In this document: positions 1 to 11,475 of the stretch, in pieces
Layout of the letters: every line of letters begins with the position of its first letter
Position numbering within the stretch: the first letter of the stretch is position 1
Origin: Siphonodentalium dalli
Lineage: Eukaryota > Mollusca > Scaphopoda > Gadilida > Siphonodentaliidae
Length of the DNA: 64,000 nt
Reading direction: 5' to 3'
Assembly (NCBI GenBank): GCA_032622095.1
Contig: CP136066.1
Span: 50,876,911-50,940,910, forward strand
The notes under the pieces: generated by a model
Seen by the model: only the letters and a program-made list of their open reading frames with translations
The model's database searches: none
What the model was told of the DNA's origin: nothing
Position numbers and translations under genes: made by a program

Positions 1-257
1 GCAATGCCTCATAACACCAAGCTCATAATACCATCGATACGTCATTGGGTTTGGAAAGACGAACGCGTAATGTTTTGGGTGCATTTGGACTCGCGCAGGA
101 TTGACTTAATACAACATCGGGTTTCAATAGGAAGAGAAATTGTTCCTATTAACTTTTGCCGAGGGTACTATTGGGTATTTTGGGCTGTTTTTGTCACGAT
201 ACACTTTTCGATTTAAATACATTTACAAAAGTGGCTTTTTCGCTAAATGTATATAAA
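1..257. other. Unassigned edge sequence with one short open frame
   Basis: A plus-strand frame of 70 codons (4-216) starts with ATG and ends in TAA. It has no recognisable domain and no splice context. It may be the end of a transposon ORF cut by the window edge or chance. I do not call a gene. Confidence 0.2.
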
Positions 258-422
258 TATAAGGATTAACTGTCATGTGGACTATTTTTATGGAGATGTA
301 ACCGTGATGTAAGTGGTCATAACTTGTATGTAAAACCCTTTGGGTTTTACACAAGTTATGTCCACTTACCTCACGGTTACATCTCCATAAAAACAGTCCA
401 CATGACAGTTAATCCTTATATA
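258..422. repeat. 165-bp near-perfect foldback (hairpin MITE)
   Basis: The left arm (258-339) reads ATAAGGATTAACTGTCATGT and continues to the centre. The right arm (340-422) is its reverse complement with only a few mismatches, meeting at 'aaaacccttt/gggtttta'. The transcript would form a hairpin of about 80 bp. No transposase is present, so this is a non-autonomous foldback element or a recent inverted duplication. Confidence 0.85.
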
Positions 423-466
423 TACACCCCTCTTGAATGCTAGATTACATAAGTCGATGATATTGG

Positions 467-1772
467 GTCAAATATATATCCATTAATGGTATTATAGATT
501 CTTTTATTTTTATTTTATTTCACCAAAACATTACATGTATATACCCTTATATGTGTTGTATATATATTCGATGTTCATTTTCGAAATTTCTTAAGACCGC
601 ATATTGTATATTACATGTATTGCATATTGCCATTCTATTGGTTGAACATATTTGAAGTGATCAAATAAATTGTTATTAGGCATACAATTGTTAATTTCAA
701 CAGTATACTGACAATGAGATTGTTACATTATAATATATGACGAATTGCGATCGACAAACTCACTTTATAAGATTTAACCAAAGATTTATTGAATCCTTAC
801 AACAAGTCACATTTTCGTGATTTTTGGGGTGAGGGGTGACATAAACCAAGTTTTCTGAAACGTTATTACATATTAAACACATACAATGTATTCATCGTTT
901 TCAGTATATATGTCCAAAAGATATAAGACCGAACATTGTGAACTATCGCAATTATCCTATGAGTAAATGACTATTTATTGGACCAAAATATTTGAAATGA
1001 AGAGGATTTTCTTACAAAATTGCATATGTTTTGTCGAAAAAGATGTTATATTTCAACTTTGGTCATTGTGTATGTAATTGTCATTGCAGTATTTAGAAAT
1101 GTGATCAAATAGTGTCCTTTATAGATTCTCATCCATGTTCTATCGGATGCTTATCACAAAAACAATATTTCATGATTTTTGGGGTGAGGGGTGACATAAA
1201 CCAAGTTTTCTGAAACGTTGTTGCATATTAAACACATACAATGTATTCATCGTTTTCAGTATATATGTCCAAAAGATATAAGACCGAACATTGTGAACTA
1301 TCGCAAATATCCTATGAGTAAATGACTATTTATTGGACCAAAATATTTGAAATGAAGAGGATTTTCTTACAAAATTGCATGTTTTGTCGAAAAAGATGTT
1401 ATATTTCAACTTTGGTCATTGTGTATGTAATTGTCATTGCAGTATTTAGAATTGTGATCAAATAGTGTCCTTTATAGATTCTCATCCATGTTCTATCGGA
1501 TGCTTATCACAAAAACAATATTTCATGATTTTTGGGGTGAGGGTTAACATAATCCAAATTTCTAAAATACGGTTAAGAATGTGTCCTAGATATTGTATGT
1601 TTTGATTAGAGTATACATGTCCAAAACTGCTAAGACCTTAACCTTTGATCTACACTGAAACATTTTTGAGAAATTGTCTGTTTAGTATTCCGAAATAATT
1701 GAAACGAGAATGATTATATGACAAAATTGTATGTTTTTGGTACAAAAAGTGATAAATTTCCAATTTGGTCAG
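467..1772. repeat. Satellite array, about 355-bp unit
   Basis: Two units (about 821-1175 and 1176-1528) are almost identical over their whole length and begin 'tttttggggtgaggggtgac'. A third unit (about 1529-1772) is clearly related but diverged and incomplete. The preceding 350 bases (about 467-820) share scattered matches and look like an older fourth unit. The homogeneous centre with decayed edges fits a short satellite array. Confidence 0.8.
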
Positions 1773-2142
1773 CCTGGGTTGCTACTATATCTTCAAAATA
1801 TGACAATGTCAGGTTGAATGACGCCTTTATTATGCATGCGCCTCAAATTTTATACCAGTTGGAACGTCAGGGTGAAATAATGATTTAATTTGACCGCCAT
1901 CTTGGATTTATACTGGAAACAAGGGTTAATATTGATCAGAAACCTGTTTCTAGTTCACTTTCTGAAAGAGCACACATAACTTGACAAAATATAAAAAAAT
2001 GGCACTTTTGGCCAGTCCGTTCCGAAAAAAACGCTAAGTCACTACACTAAGTTGTTTCATGAGATCTATCTGAGTGAACCCAGACTATTCAACAGCTCTG
2101 TGGCCGATAGTCTGTCAGACTGAAACTTAAGTCCAAACAAAA
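1773..2142. other. No gene seen
   Basis: Unique AT-rich sequence. The stretch 2070-2100 ('gagtgaacccagactattc') is similar to the reverse complement of 4223-4260, which may mark old inverted ends of a larger element. I see nothing coding. Confidence 0.4.
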
Positions 2143-2404
2143 TTAACCCTTTCATAACTGGAGCTTCCTGAAATTTTGCGAAAACCCAATGCCAATACAT
2201 TCTCTTATATATGCGAGTCTCACATAGGGAGCCTCGCATATATAAGAGAATACATTTACCTAACAAAATTTACTTTGACCTTGTAAGCCAGTGCATTATC
2301 ATATGTATGCAAGGCTCCCTGTGGGAGACTCACATATATCAGAAAATCACTGGCACAGGATCTTTAATGCTGCACCAACGTAACTCCCATCATGAAATGG
2401 TTAA
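2143..2404. mobile_element. piggyBac-type MITE, TTAA ends, two internal palindromes
   Basis: TTAA occurs at both ends (2143-2146 and 2401-2404). The ends are inverted: TTAACCCTTTCATAACTGGA at the left, and TTAACCATTTCATGATGGGA as the reverse complement of the right. Inside are two palindromes of the form 'tctcttatatatgcgag ... ctcgcatatataagaga' (about 2187-2257 and a decayed one about 2290-2352). TTAA duplication with CCYTTT-type ends is a hallmark of piggyBac-family targets. No transposase is encoded. Confidence 0.75.
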
Positions 2405-3230
2405 TATTCCGTTTCTCATACACCTGCCACCTCATAAAAATATGGTCCAAATTTTATGACCCACCGAAAATAGAAAATTTTAAATCATCCTGTCGCTCTG
2501 CTTCACAACACGATGTCCACAATCTCTCTGTCATTGGCCATTGAGTAAACACATAAAACCTGCCTGTTGGGCAAATTTTGGTTTGTAAAAAAGTGTAAAT
2601 AAAAACATGCCTGTTGGGCAAATTTTAGGTAAAAATAAATATAAGAAATCTAACAGCCTGCCCATCTTGAATAAAAGTGTCTGAGATATAGATAAGGCCA
2701 TACAAAATTAATGTTCTGTTTCTTAGACACCTGCCTCATAAAAATATGGTCCAATGGGTGCTTTTTATGACCCACCGAAAATAAAATTTTAGATCATTCT
2801 GCCGCTTGTCCACAATCTGTTATTGACCACTGAGTAAACACATAAAACCTGCCTGTTTAGGAAATTTTGGCAGTAAAAAAGTGTAAATAAAAACATGCCT
2901 GCTAGGCAAATTTTAGGTAAAAAATAAATATTAGAAATCTAACAGCCTGCCCATCTTGAATTAAAGTGTCTGAGAATCATAGAAAGTAATTTTTCACACC
3001 CAACAATGTTTTGACAATTCATGAGTAAGCCCATAAAAAAAACCTGCATGCTGGGAATTGTTTGCCATAAAAAGTGGGTAATAAAAACCTGCCTGCTCTG
3101 GCCTGCTAGGTAATTTTGTAGGTAAAAAAATAAAAACCTGCCCATTTTGAAAACAAAAGTGTGAGAGAAACAGATAATAAACTTTGTGTGGCCTAAAAGC
3201 ATGGAATCCAATTTCTGTCAAAAAATATTA
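2405..3230. repeat. Diverged tandem repeat, about 311-bp period
   Basis: The landmark 'ccaccgaaaat' occurs at 2461 and again at 2772. Between these, 'aacctgcctgttgggcaaattttgg', 'aaatctaacagcctgcccatcttgaa' and 'cataaaaatatggtcca' recur in the same order. A third, shortened unit follows to about 3230. Each unit also contains a shorter internal echo (the 'cctgcctg..ggcaaatttt' phrase occurs twice per unit). Confidence 0.7.
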
Positions 3231-3349
3231 AGTCAGTGTCGGCCAATAATAATTAAAGGGACGGGCGGCCTTTGTCTAGGTAAAAATTTAGATAATTTCC
3301 TCAAAAATATACTAATAGTGTAGATCAATGATGATATCAGCCTTCATAA

Positions 3350-3440
3350 TTGGCTACGGCAATCAGCATTGCCGAAGCAATTTGCTGAAGCAAACTGGGC
3401 CACGGCATACTGTTGCCGTAGCGGATTGCCGAAGCCAAAC
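3350..3440. repeat. 90-bp imperfect palindrome
   Basis: The segment runs from 'ttggctacggcaatcagcat' to 'attgccgaagccaaa', and its two halves are inverted copies built from 'ttgccg(a/t)agc' motifs. It could fold as a GC-rich stem in an AT-rich setting. Confidence 0.5.
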
Positions 3441-4138
3441 AATCTGAATTAAGAGGGCTGTGATATGAATGAGATATTATTCACAAAACACGTTTTGTGT
3501 CCGAGAAAATACAGGTCGACTGTTGTTTAGTTTCTCGCAAAAAGCGCAGTGGATTCTTTATAAGATGAGTCACGATATTGCGCCATTTCCTTGTTTAGAT
3601 TTGCACGCTTTACGTCGGTTATAAAACTCCTAATTTCACAATACGATTCATCGTAATATTCTTTATTTGGTATGTATCACCATATATAGGTTAGGAGAAA
3701 ATACTAAATGGATTGAAAAATATTCATATTTTTGGGAGAACAATTATATTAATATGTACACGTTTTCTGTCTGATCATTTCCCAATCAAGAAGTAACATG
3801 GATTAGCTTCATTTTGAACTGACAGCGGGTGGAAAGGGTTGATTAAAATAAAATTTGTTGTGATTTGAATGCGATTATTGATTGCGCCAATAATTTTATC
3901 TACGCATTCCACAGTGCAACGGAACATTTTCATTGGACGTTACCGTAGTTCGAAGTGTTTGTCTATAAACAATCGTATTAAACGTAACTTTTTTATGTTT
4001 GTTTACATAACCATGGGTACAAACATGACAATAACATGCAATCTACGCGATATTTATGTTTTGTGTAAGAACAACATCTTGTCTATTATATAATATTCTT
4101 TCTGTTTATTGCGGTTTTAGTGGATGTGACTATTTAAA
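3441..4138. other. No gene seen
   Basis: AT-rich sequence without repeats that I recognise. A 74-codon plus-strand frame at 3869-4093 lacks coding character. Confidence 0.4.
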
Positions 4139-4202
4139 AACCTATATCCACAGGGAAGGCCACCTGTATAAACCTATATCCACAGGGAAGGCCGCCCGTA
4201 TC
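4139..4202. repeat. 32-bp tandem duplication
   Basis: The phrase 'aacctatatccacagggaag' starts at 4139 and again at 4171. The two 32-bp units differ at two or three bases. Confidence 0.8.
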
Positions 4203-4543
4203 TTTAAGATAGCAACTTTTTAATGTGAAACAGCTGGTCAATAGTCTTGGTTCACTCAGACTGATATATTTGTTGCAGCCCTTGAAATTAGGAAAAATGT
4301 CCCACGGCAAATTAAATGCTGTGGCTTGTTGATTCCACATGTTGCCATGGCATTTCCCATGGCATTTCTTATTGCTGTGATCAATTTCCAGGAATGTTGT
4401 TGCATGGTGGTTTCATTTGGTTTTTGAACTTCCAAGATATGTTTGTTTTTCTATGTGCATTTTATCTTGTATTGAAAATTGAAGGGAATTGCTATAAAAT
4501 TTAGTTATCAGTCTGAGAGATACTGATTAGTGGACATTTCTAG

Positions 4544-4888
4544 GTCGATGCTTGAGTGTCAAGAAATTGAGTTCCCGCTGAAGAAAATTAGGTCTCCATG
4601 CAAAATCCTGAATAACTTTTCCAGTGGATGTTTTGAAGACATTTCGAAACTTGGGTGTGTGGATAGTTTAGGTCTTGATTTGTGCAATATTGTTCATAAA
4701 ATCAAATTGCACTTGTCCCGGCCTGCACAACTGCACAATTCATCATGGAATTCACTTGTTCGTCTTGTCATCAAATTATTAGTTGGGAATTATTTTTACT
4801 GCTCTTCATACCTGTTGCCCAAGTCATGTTCTCTCACAAAATCTGACGGATTTATCAGGGAGATTTCAGGACTAGTCGACAAAAACAG
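4544..4888 (+). CDS. Candidate internal exon of an unidentified protein
   Basis: An open frame of about 115 codons is bounded by a possible acceptor (ttctag at 4538-4543) and a clean donor (AAACAG|GTAAAT at 4888/4889). The stop codon that ends the frame lies inside the donor, as expected for an exon. The peptide is rich in Leu, Ser, Lys and Cys (motifs such as SSGCFEDISKLG and SRPAQLHNSSWNSLVRLVI), looks mostly helical and has no repeat or low-complexity origin. No signal peptide is visible. I do not recognise the family. The acceptor has a poor pyrimidine tract, and no phase-compatible neighbouring exon was found, so this could be one exon of a long gene or an exon relic. A hAT-type MITE starts 25 bp after the donor. 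Confidence 0.45.
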
Positions 4889-4913
4889 GTAAATCTAATC
4901 CACACCTTTTTAC

Positions 4914-5457
4914 TAGGGCTGCAACGATTATTCATCACTATTCATGATTTTAATGCTTCACCAATTTTTGCTATGCATCACATCATCAGTTTCTGATGTG
5001 ATGGATCATGATTTATGAAAAAGCATATCATTCGTCAGATACATATGTTTCATTACTGGGGCTGACGCAGCATTAAAGAACCTGTGCCGGTGTATTCTCT
5101 TATATATGCGAATCTCCCATAGGGAGCATCACATATATAAGAGAATACACTGGCTTACCGGGTCAAGGTCAATATTGTTTGGCAAATGTATCCTCTTATA
5201 TATGCGAGGCTCCCTATGGGAGACTCACATATATAAGAGAATGCATTGGCACAGGGTTTTTCTGAAAATTTCAGGAGGCTCCAGTCATGGAAGAGTTATT
5301 GAGAGAGACAAACCAAATTAATTTAGCCTCCCTAATTGCAGGCATCTGGTTGAAGTTGGTTACCGCAACGACGGCAGAATTTATTCACAATGGCATCTAA
5401 CAATTCTGCATCATCACAAAAACATTGCGATAGAAATTTGGTTTCGTTGCAGCCCTA
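4914..5457. mobile_element. hAT-type MITE with a second MITE inside
   Basis: The left end TAGGGCTGCAACGAT and right end TCGTTGCAGCCCTA are inverted repeats of the sort typical of hAT elements. I do not find a convincing 8-bp target duplication (the flanks differ), so the copy is old or one end is damaged. The interior encodes no transposase and holds the piggyBac-type MITE at 5042-5303. Confidence 0.6.
5042..5303. mobile_element. piggyBac-type MITE (same family as 2143-2404)
   Basis: It contains two palindromes 'tctcttatatatgcga ... tatataagaga' (about 5093-5152 and 5186-5246), separated by about 35 bp. The outer ends are decayed but align to the family ends TTAACCCTTTCATRA. The terminal TTAA is mutated on both sides. 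It is nested in the hAT-type MITE. Confidence 0.65.
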
Positions 5458-6060
5458 CCAGGTGTTGCTGAATTGGTGAAATTGATGTTCAGGATACTCA
5501 AGACCAGGATCGTCAAATCGACATGTAGCCTTTACCAAAGAGACAACAAGAGATATTTAAATGAAAATGGCTCAATCGAGCTTCCAAATTTTCTGTCTAC
5601 GTAATTTGGATGGAGGTATAAAATAGGTTGACAAATGCATGAAATATTGATATATCGGCTTCATATGCTTCAAATTTCTATTTGATTATAACACAGGGAA
5701 CTACTATTGACACCAATTTAACAAACATTAGTCAAACAAAAGTCTTCCTGAAATCACATCTTATTAGGAATCTGTGATTTGAAAGTCGGTGTTAAATAAA
5801 TTATCATAGATATGTGCCCTGCATAACTCAAATTGTTGCAAATCATTGATCAAATAAAAATATATATATTGAGGTAAATTCTTTGTTTACTTTTTGGAAA
5901 TACTCAATTCGAAAGTGGCACCAAAAAATATGGGTCGGGGGGGAAAATAAGTGGCAAAAGAAAATATATAGTGGCTAAAATAATATTGCAATTGGCAACT
6001 GTGAATTTTGGGCTACTGCAAACCCTGAATCCAAGCCTCGATAAATTGGAAATTGTCAAT
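5458..6060. other. No gene seen
   Basis: AT-rich sequence with no long frame. A G-rich patch at 5935-5943 and the words 'ggcaaaagaaaatatatagtggc' suggest old repeat debris. Confidence 0.4.
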
Positions 6061-6063
6061 AAT

Positions 6064-6380
6064 GATTCCTGGTTTCGCAGCGATGCCGATTCTTGAGTTT
6101 TATGGAAATCGCGGACATAAAATGTTTTAAAATAAATTTTTGTGCCCTCATTGGACCCCTATTCCCGACTCGAGACCGAGGCCCTTGACAACTTTGAAGC
6201 ACACTATCCAATTCCTGGTATCACGAGGATACCTATATTTGAGTTTGGTGGAAATCGCTGTCAAAAAATGTTTTAAATTATTTTTGGTCCCCCTTCCCAA
6301 AATCCATCCCCGAGTCGAACTACAGCACTTTGTCAAATTGACAACTTTAATACACACTGTTTGATTCCAGATATCGTGTT
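6064..6380. repeat. Two diverged tandem units, about 147 bp
   Basis: 'attcctggt(t/a)tc' at 6064 and 6211 starts two similar units that share 'ggaaatcgc', 'aaaatgttttaaa', 'cccgagtcga' and 'gacaacttt..acacact'. A third start ('attccagatatcg') follows near 6364 and is cut off by the MITE at 6412. Confidence 0.65.
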
Positions 6381-6411
6381 AAAGGACTGCCAGGAGTTCA
6401 GTTAACCCTTT

Positions 6412-7017
6412 CATGATGGGAGCTGTGCTGGTGCAGCATTAAAGATCCTGTGCCAGTGCATTCTCATATATGCGAGTCTCCCATAAGGTACTCTCGGGTT
6501 CCAAATAATAGTGCAGGGGGAATTCCATTGAAAGTTAATAAAAGTGCAGACCCAAATAATAGTGCAGGGAGAACTCTGAGCAAAACATCTGTCACTGGTT
6601 AAACAAATTATTTTTATAGTAGGTCAAAATATTTATATGTTCACATGTATGCCATATAATTGAATATGTACATACATAAAGTTAAAAGCTCATCATTTTG
6701 ATATCAGAATCATATAGAAATCTTGAGTTTGTCGATTTCAAATTTCATAGCCTCAAAATTAATAAACATGCAGACCCAACTAAGCACTGTGCATGGGGGG
6801 AAATTTCCCAAGAAAATAATAAACGTGTTTATTTGAAGCCCAAGAGTAGCCTCGCGTTTATATAAGAGAATGCACTGGCTGTCAAGCTAAATATTTTTAG
6901 GCCAATGTTTTCTCTTATATATGCGAGGCTCCCTATGGGGGACTCGCATATATAAGAGAATGCATTGGCACAGGTTTTTCATAAAGTTTCAGTTAGCTAC
7001 AGTCATGAAAGGGTTAC
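6412..7017. mobile_element. piggyBac-type MITE split by a mariner-type MITE
   Basis: The left end is TTAACCCTTTCATGATGGGA (6412-6431). The right end is 'gtcatgaaagggtta' with a mutated terminal TTAC. The first internal palindrome is interrupted at 6490 and resumes at 6847. The second (about 6906-6968) is intact. Without the 356-bp insert the element is about 250 bp, matching its relatives at 2143 and 5042. Confidence 0.75.
6491..6846. mobile_element. Tc1/mariner-type MITE, TA target duplication
   Basis: TA at 6489-6490 and at 6847-6848 flanks the insert. The left end CTCTCGGGTTCCAAATAATA and the reverse complement of the right end, CTCTTGGGCTTCAAATAAAC, form inverted repeats. The internal phrase 'gcagacccaaataatagtgcag' echoes the left end. 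No transposase is present. It lies inside the palindrome of the older piggyBac-type MITE. Confidence 0.75.
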
Positions 7018-7289
7018 TGGCTTACTGCACTAATATGATGTTTTTGTACCTACAGAATCAACATTGTTTTAGTAAGATACGCTGTCCAGTTTACCACCCC
7101 CAAATTGTTATTTATTCTGTTTCGGGTTGAAAAATATTTTATTTGAGTTGAGGAACTCGTCCTTCAATGATTTTTGAAATCTATCTATTTCTACACCTCA
7201 AATTGTTGTCAGCCTAGCAAAAATTCCACCGGGAATATATACGGACTTGCGCGGACTTTGTAACAAGAGTTAGGAGGTCACGTTTGGCG

Positions 7290-7745
7290 GTGATAGAAAA
7301 CTATCGCAAAAAAAAAAGAAGCCACCTTGGCGGGGGATAGTCTGGGCGGTGCACTATTGTAGAATTGTTTTGAAATTTTACAGACATTTTTGGAATAACC
7401 TCTAGATGGGAGCGATCTGAATTTGAGCTATTTTCGATGAAAAACATGACCGTCGGCAGCCATCTGAATTTTACTCTTTGCATGACTAAATCCTTTGGAA
7501 CACTATAGACTACATCCATCATCCGATTGTCACCAAACCTTTTATGGATCTTTTGGGTGACCACTAGATGGGAGCGATAAATATTTTTCTGAATTTTGTT
7601 GAAAACATGGCCGTTAATGTCCATCTTTGATTTTACTCTTTCTTTTCATGACTAAATCCTTCATCACAACCCTCATCTTTTTGTCACCAAACTTCATATG
7701 GATCTTCGGGGTGACCTCTAGATAAGATGGGAGTCATTGATTGTC
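7290..7745. repeat. Interspersed repeat family B, about 3 units
   Basis: The units carry 'gactaaatcctt', 'catccgattgtcaccaaa', 'tggatctttggggtgacc', 'ctagatgggagcgat' and 'catggccg..ggccatctt..attttactc'. Period is about 165 bp. The same family occurs at 11830-12330 and, inverted, at 22600-23200. Confidence 0.75.
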
Positions 7746-8705
7746 CCCCGTAAAATTTATTTTCGGGGGACTATTGTAATCAGCTCCATCTGTCGTCTGT
7801 GCGTCCGTCCGGAATTATAACTCCAGTAATGATCATCCGATTTTATTGAAACTTGGTATGTAGGTGTTTCAACCAAGAACACATGTGCTCTGCAATTCTG
7901 GGTTTGATCCGATGTTCTTTTATGGAGTTATTTCCATTTTTTCCATTTTGTTTTTACTTAGAAAATTTCTCACTTTTTCGGTTTCCGGATGATATCTCAC
8001 GTTTTGATCCTTTAATTGCAAGAAACTTAGAAAATTCTATTTTACTTCTTTTGTCTTTGGTTTCCGGATGATAACTCAAGTTTGGACTGTTCAATTGAAA
8101 ATTCCCTTTTTATGTTTACCCATACCATAGTATGGTAAACATAGTGTCGTTGCCCGGATTGACCACTCGTCATTAGTCCCTCCGTCCGTCCGTCCGTCCG
8201 TCTGTCTGTCTGTCTGTCTGTAGACACTTTACGCATGGTGCGATAACTCGAACATTTTATATCTGATCGGAACCAATTTTGTATATGAATTTGTCAGCAC
8301 CAAATACAGATCGAGTTCGAATATGAGTTCGATCCGAGTTTTTTTCACGGAGTTATGGCCCTTTTTCGACTTAGAATTCATGCATGCTACCATAACTCAA
8401 AAAAATGTTATCTGATCAGAATCAAATTTGGTATGCAAGTTTCTCGGACAAAAATACAGATCGAGTTCGAATATGGGTTTGATCCGATATTTTTCAATGG
8501 AGTTATGGCCCTTTTTTGACTTAGAATTCATGCATGCTGCCATAACTCAAATTTTTTTTCATCTGATCGGAACCAAATTTGGTATGCGAGTTTCTCAACT
8601 CAAAATACAGATCGAGTTTGAATATGGGTTATATCCAACATTTTATACCAGAGTTATGGCCCTTTTTCAACTAAGAATTGAACAGATAACCATAGCAGTC
8701 TACAA
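7745..8705. repeat. Interspersed repeat family A array with GTCC/GTCT microsatellite
   Basis: The array opens with a CCCCCG..CGGGGG hairpin and 'gggggactattgtaatcagc', then GTCC-rich DNA, then units containing 'tttccggatgataactc', 'aaatacagatcgagttcga', 'gggtttgatccgatatttt' and 'gagttatggcccttttt'. At 8170-8221 lies a (CCGT)n(CTGT)n run. Units are about 130-180 bp. Family A recurs in both orientations across the window. Confidence 0.8.
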
Positions 8706-8763
8706 TTAATTACCAGTGGTATCAGTTTAGCTCTGAGAGCAGTAAATCTGTATTATGGGAATT

Positions 8764-10380
8764 AGAGTTATTTTTTACTCCCATGTTTATGATGACACAC
8801 TCCTCACCTGTATAGTTTTTGGTGTTGATCGGTTTAGAAATTATTAACACTTTGCATCCGCACATAGGCATGAGCTATCCGATGCTGTAACCAAATTATT
8901 TTTTGTCCGATTGTTTTCATATTTGATATGTAGGTTTATAATGACACACCCCTCACCTGTATAGTTTTTGGTATCGATCGGTTGATCGGTTTAGAAAATA
9001 ATTAACCCTGCACACAAATGCTATCTGATCCATCTAAGTCAAACTGTTTTCTTCTGATATGCCTCATATTTCTTACCAAGGTTTTTCTTAGCACGTTCTT
9101 TATCTGTATGGTTTTTGGTATCGTTTAATTAACCCTTTTCAAACTTATTTTTACTTAGAACTCAAAACATTTTTCATCTGATCTACACCAAATTTGGTAC
9201 ATGTGGTCCTCACCCCGAAATACAGATCAAGTTCAAATTTGGGTTTGATCCGATATATTTTAACAGAGTTATGGCCCTTTATAATTCAAGTAATTTACTA
9301 CCTATTGTATATGCCCTGTGAGAATTTAAGACAAACAACTTTACACAGTAATCTGCTTTATTGGGATCAGAAAATGACACTGGATACTCTTTGCTAAACC
9401 ACTGCTGCTCCCAGAGCTGTCAAATTTAAGTGATTGATGATACTTTACTCCAGTTTGTGTGCAATAGTAATTTAACCCAACCTGTTGAAACATGTTCATG
9501 GCATTAATACAAATAGTCCATTGTCCATGTGAAGGATGTTCTGGAGCATGGCTGTTTAGAGAATTGTTGTTTACAGAGACACTGTTGTCTTATCTTGAGA
9601 AAACAATTTATCCACACATTAGTTCCATCATATGATGTCATTGAAAATGATTAACACTCTCCACACATCATATGTTCATTCTCCTATTCTATGTCCAGGT
9701 TGATCGTGATCCACTTTTCACTTGCATGTATTTCAGGATTAAAATTAACCTATTCCATAGACACATAATATCTGATACGCAGATTTTAAATTATCTCTTT
9801 CGCCTTAGGCCAGGTTCACGAGGAATTTCTATTAATTATAAGCCACCAATTGAATATTCATCATTTGAGGATATATCTTATTTTGAAATTCCCTCTATTG
9901 CATTTGGGCTGCAGGATAATAATAATGGTTCTGGTATTCTTGAAGCTGACTTTTTGGTCAAATATTTTTCACCCAATCACTTTTATAATCTCATTCAGGT
10001 TGATTGTGATACATTCTTCATGCGTATAGATTTTGGTATTGATTGAATGGTTTTGAGAATATTAACCCAATATTTAATAATATTTCTGCTGTTACAGACA
10101 TTGTATCTTTCCAATGATCAGCTTAGAATAAAATTAACCATAGGTACATGTATACTGTACGCGATCCAATGTTATGACTCTAATATTTTCAATTTGACCC
10201 TTCTCATATCTCTCCTTTAGTTATCTGATAATTCTGTATTAAAATATTTTATATCCAACCATTATCAATCATATTTAATATCAAGGTCTATACACCCCTC
10301 ACTTATATAGATGTTCAGGTGTTTGTTGGTCTCTAATCTCAATCATCCCATAACTTTTACTATGCAGCTAACACAACAAC
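8764..10380. repeat. Related repeat with 'cacctgtatagtttttggt' units
   Basis: The phrase 'cacacccctcacctgtatagtttttggt..cgatcggtttagaaaataattaac' recurs near 8800, 8950, 9100, 9715, 10010 and 10290 with decreasing quality. One family A unit lies at 9175-9290. Short open frames in this stretch follow the repeats and are not genes. Confidence 0.6.
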
Positions 10381-10737
10381 ATAATCTGTTATGACTCAGG
10401 TTCCATTGTAAGAATTAAATAAATAGAGTTATTATGATGTTAATATTGTAACAATTATATCTTTAACAGCTATGGTGCATCTGTCTGACTGTGTTTGGGT
10501 ATAATTATCTTTATCAATCTATCACACATACATGTATCTCTGTTGGAGTGACCGAATAGGTTGAAATCGAATGTCATATCCATCTTCCTATTGTGTTTAA
10601 ATGAGCAAGTGGCTCAATATGTCTGATTCCACTATGAAACTAATAAATAATAGTACGCTGTGAATTGTTGAAATTCTTGCACTCATAAAAAGATCGCTAT
10701 CGCCAAGGTATGGGTTAAACATCTGCCGATCGTGATC

Positions 10738-11200
10738 GGCCTCTCGTTTTGTGAGTCATTGATATCAAAATACAGGTCAAGTTCGAATTTGAGTTTGATC
10801 CGATGGTTTTTCTCAGAGTTATGGGCTTTTCGACTTAGAAAATTCAATGTTGCTTGTTTTTTCTTTGATTTCCGGATGATAACTCAAGTTTGGACTGTTC
10901 AATTGAAAATTCAGTTTTTTTTGTGAGTCATTGACATCAAAATACAGGTCAAGTTTGAATTTGAGTTTGATCCAATGATTTTTCTCAGAGTTATGGGCTT
11001 TTCGACTTAGAAAATTCAATTTTTGCTTGTTTTTTCTTTGGTTTCTGGATGATAACTCAAGTTTGGATTGTTTAATTGGAAATTCTTTTTTTTTGTGGGT
11101 CGTTCATATCAAAATACAGGTCAAGTTCGAATTTGAGTTTGATCCAATGATTTTCTCCCAGAGTTTCAGGCCTTTCAACTTTGAAAATTAGTTTTTTCTC
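10738..11200. repeat. Family A array, three units of about 176 bp
   Basis: 'atcaaaatacaggtcaagtt' occurs at about 10757, 10933 and 11107, each followed by 'gaatttgagtttgatccratg', 'cagagttatgggc' and 'ccggatgataactcaagttt'. The first two units are nearly identical, so this array expanded more recently than the others. Confidence 0.8.
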
Positions 11201-11475
11201 ATTTTCTGTATGAGGGTACCTTCATGGTGTAATCAACTCCTACAGTTTTGATCGTAGATATTTGAAACTTCAGAGTATTGTTACCCACATATTGGAGATG
11301 TGCAACATGAATATATTATTTCTCTACGGAATTATTAACCCTTTCAACATTTTTTTTTCTTTAACAAAGCGGCGTCGACTTGCCACGTTTTCGGGGGGGA
11401 CCTTTTATTTTTTTTCGAAAGTCTTCAAAAAACATGGCAGGCATCTTGGATTTCCCATTGGCACACCCTGCATAC

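Noticed and set aside
4316-4504. 62-codon plus-strand frame before the candidate exon
   Set aside because: Hydrophobic but compositionally biased, ends without a donor and does not join the 4544-4888 exon in phase.
8042-8236. Frame with RTD/GRT repeats
   Set aside because: Produced by the GTCC/GTCT microsatellite of family A.
7853-11019. Recurring peptides like KYRSSSNLGLIRY..ELWPF
   Set aside because: The same peptide appears wherever family A repeats occur, in different frames and with stops. The period and decay fit a non-coding repeat rather than a conserved protein.
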